Of a stretch of DNA of 64,000 nucleotides, positions 62,504 to 64,000 are shown piece after piece (the first letter of the stretch is position 1; every line of letters begins with the position of its first letter). Below the pieces are notes generated by a model. That model was not told where the DNA came from, made no database searches, and was given only the letters and a program-made list of their open reading frames with translations. The DNA is taken from contig CBDCWQ010000020.1 of assembly GCA_965223435.1 (NCBI GenBank), forward strand, positions 124,001 through 188,000, written 5' to 3'. The translations under genes were made by a program, and so were the position numbers. This stretch comes from CBDCWQ01 sp965223435. GTDB lineage: Bacteria; Myxococcota; Kuafuiibacteriia; Kuafuiibacteriales; Kuafuiibacteriaceae.

Positions 62504-63256
62504 ATGACGACGAGGATTCTTCTAGCTACAGCGGGCATTTTCACCCTCAGCCTCTTTTTTGTCGCTTGCGGAAAAAAAGCGGGGGCCTCCGACCCCAAAA
62601 AAGCGAGCGCGACGAGCAAGAGCGCCCAGGACAAAGCGACCGGGGCGCCGAAGGCCCCGGCGGCTGCGGCCAAAAAGGCCGCTCCGGCGGGGGATCCAGG
62701 CCCTGTCAGCCTGGAAAAAGCCCTTGAAGGGATCAAGGGAAAGGGCAAGCTCATGGTCAAAATCGAGACCAGCGAGGGCACGATGGTGGCGGAATTGTTT
62801 GAAAAGAAAGTTCCTAAGACCGTGGCCAATTTTGTGGGGCTCGCGCGCGGAAAGCGGTCGTTCAAGGACCCCAAGACGCGGACATGGACCACGCGGCCCT
62901 ACTACGATGGCCTGACTTTTCATCGTGTTATTCCGAATTTTATGATTCAGGGAGGCTGCCCCTTGGGTACGGGAACGGGCGGACCCGGCTACAAATTCGA
63001 GGATGAATTTGATGCCAGCCTCAAGCATTCGTCCCCGGGTATCCTGTCGATGGCCAACGCCGGCCCCAACACCAATGGTTCGCAGTTTTTTGTCACGGAG
63101 GCGCCCACGCCGCATTTGGATAAGCGGCATTCGGTGTTCGGGCGACTGGTGAAGGGCTTGGACATCCAAAAGAAAATCGGTCGGGTCAAGACAGGGCCGG
63201 GAAATCGGCCCGCCAAACCGGTGGTGATCAAGGCCATGTCTTTTTATCGAAAGTAG
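62504..63256 (+). CDS. Cyclophilin-type peptidyl-prolyl isomerase lipoprotein
   Basis: ATG 62504 gives 250 residues with a lipoprotein signal (LLATAGIFTLSLFFVAC) followed by a Lys/Ala/Ser-rich linker. The cyclophilin domain (about residues 85-250) carries FHRVIPNFMIQGGC, which contains the catalytic Arg, NTNGSQFFVTEAPTPHLDKRHSVFG and GRLVKGLDIQKKIG. It is predicted to fold proteins in the periplasm. Confidence 0.93.
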   Translation: MTTRILLATAGIFTLSLFFVACGKKAGASDPKKASATSKSAQDKATGAPKAPAAAAKKAAPAGDPGPVSLEKALEGIKGKGKLMVKIETSEGTMVAELFEKKVPKTVANFVGLARGKRSFKDPKTRTWTTRPYYDGLTFHRVIPNFMIQGGCPLGTGTGGPGYKFEDEFDASLKHSSPGILSMANAGPNTNGSQFFVTEAPTPHLDKRHSVFGRLVKGLDIQKKIGRVKTGPGNRPAKPVVIKAMSFYRK

Positions 63257-63501
63257 ACAAGCCTTCCGCCTCTCGGGTGGAATGCGCACAGCCTCCGACG
63301 AAAAAAGCTCAGCAAATTCCATGGGTTTTGGTCGAACTCAAGGCAGGTCGGGGTGCGAAGTGGGGTGGGGCGTTTGCGTGCTTTTGTGAACCAAAGGTTC
63401 AAAGGGGGCGACTGAACGGCGACCTTTTTGGGGCGTGAGCGTGCTCCGTGCTTGTCTAAGCGGGTACGGCATGATGTGTCCTGACTGGACCAGGTGAACC
63501 T

Positions 63502-64000
63502 TTGACAAATTTGCGACCTTTTCGGTCGGGCTACGTGGCCCTCGTTGGGCGTCCCAACGTGGGCAAATCAACCATCTTGAACCAGCTCTTGGGCCAAAAG
63601 CTCGCGGCCACGACCCATAAACCCCAGACCACCCGCGAGACGCTGCTTGGCGTCTTGCGCAAAGACGATGCGGAAGTCCTTCTGCTGGACACGCCGGGTC
63701 ATCATCGGGCCAAGGGGCCCCTGAATCGCTTTATGATGAGGCAGGCGGGTGATGCTGTCGCTGAGGCCGATGTGGTCGGTTATGTTGTACAGGCACGCTC
63801 CGACGGCAAGATCACCCCGGGCAATACCGCGATTGTGAATGCCCTGGTGGGCGCAAACAAACCGGTTGTCTTGGTCATCAACAAAACCGACCGGGTGCGC
63901 GAAAAGGGGCTTCTTTTGCCTCTGGCAGAAGCCTATGGGGCCAAGCTGAAAGAGGTGCTTCACGCGGTGGTCCCCATTTCGGCTCGTCGTCTTGAGGGCA
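63502..64000 (+). CDS. era: GTPase Era (3' end cut off by window)
   Basis: TTG 63502 follows AGGTGAACC by two to three bases and opens a frame that is still open at the window end. The reading gives the P-loop GRPNVGKST near residue 17, the switch I segment TTRETLLG, the G3 DTPGHH, and G4 NKTD near 131. This matches Era, the 16S rRNA-binding GTPase, although the KH domain lies beyond the window. The gene is the plus-strand neighbour of rnc, as in many bacteria. Confidence 0.92.
   Translation, partial: MTNLRPFRSGYVALVGRPNVGKSTILNQLLGQKLAATTHKPQTTRETLLGVLRKDDAEVLLLDTPGHHRAKGPLNRFMMRQAGDAVAEADVVGYVVQARSDGKITPGNTAIVNALVGANKPVVLVINKTDRVREKGLLLPLAEAYGAKLKEVLHAVVPISARRLEG

Overview
The window is a gene-dense, GC-rich bacterial chromosome segment with almost no spacing between genes. 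No integrase, transposase, phage gene or CRISPR array was seen. The gene style points to a myxobacterium-like (Myxococcota / former deltaproteobacterial) genome. The signs are two eukaryote-type Ser/Thr kinases with PEGA tails, five FHA domains in four proteins, an FHA-fused sigma-54 activator, Fis-type HTH proteins, many lipoproteins, a matrixin protease with a MYXO-CTERM-like tail, and a response regulator with a histone H1-like tail. This placement is inferred from gene content only; no rRNA or other phylogenetic marker was analysed.

Layout. 1-4.5 kb: a truncated response regulator with 120-bp Lys/Ala-rich repeats, an AMIN-type cell-wall amidase, and a tandem pair of Fis-HTH proteins. 4.5-8.4 kb (first two genes on the minus strand): YqgE, a neutral-ceramidase-like protein with a probable 5' frameshift, then on the plus strand a lipoprotein joining a metallophosphoesterase-like domain to a multihaem domain. 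8.4-9.0 kb is a 629-bp gap ending in a strong terminator. 9.0-13.4 kb: carA and carB, with carB broken by an apparent single-base insertion. 13.6-18.7 kb: sulfate assimilation (sat-cysC fusion, APS-type reductase, TauE exporter, siroheme synthase). 18.7-20.2 kb: a minus-strand operon of phzF and two small membrane proteins. 20.5-24.3 kb: two large lipoproteins, one carrying a MITE-like inverted repeat at its 5' end. 24.5-33.8 kb: a locus rich in FHA domains (FHA plus dead CpaF-like ATPase, FHA-FHA-TM protein) next to MlaC, TolC, an FHA plus CpsD-like ATPase and a Wza-like export protein. 33.9-43.8 kb: Lnt, a Ser/Thr kinase, a LeuA-family synthase, then a coupled run of matrixin, TldD-like, lipoprotein and TldE-like genes. 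43.8-49.9 kb: a phosphate regulon (porin and pstS on minus; pstC, pstA, pstB and phoU on plus). 49.9-56.7 kb: PepQ translationally coupled to a second Ser/Thr kinase, a kelch-like lipoprotein, and the FHA-sigma-54 activator. 56.7-64 kb: housekeeping genes (acyltransferase, surE, nlpD-like, apt, tRNA-Arg, HU, mnmA, rnc, cyclophilin, and era cut off by the window end).

How the genes work together. Three pathways are nearly complete: carbamoyl phosphate synthesis, sulfate to APS/sulfite with siroheme supply, and high-affinity phosphate uptake. The phospho-dependent FHA proteins, the kinases and the envelope genes suggest phosphorylation-linked control of the cell surface, but this is inference from co-location. 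The most interesting anomalies are the catalytically degenerate CpaF-like FHA protein, the TldD/TldE pair without a visible metal motif, the H1-tailed response regulator, and two probable single-base insertions, in carB and in the ceramidase-like gene.
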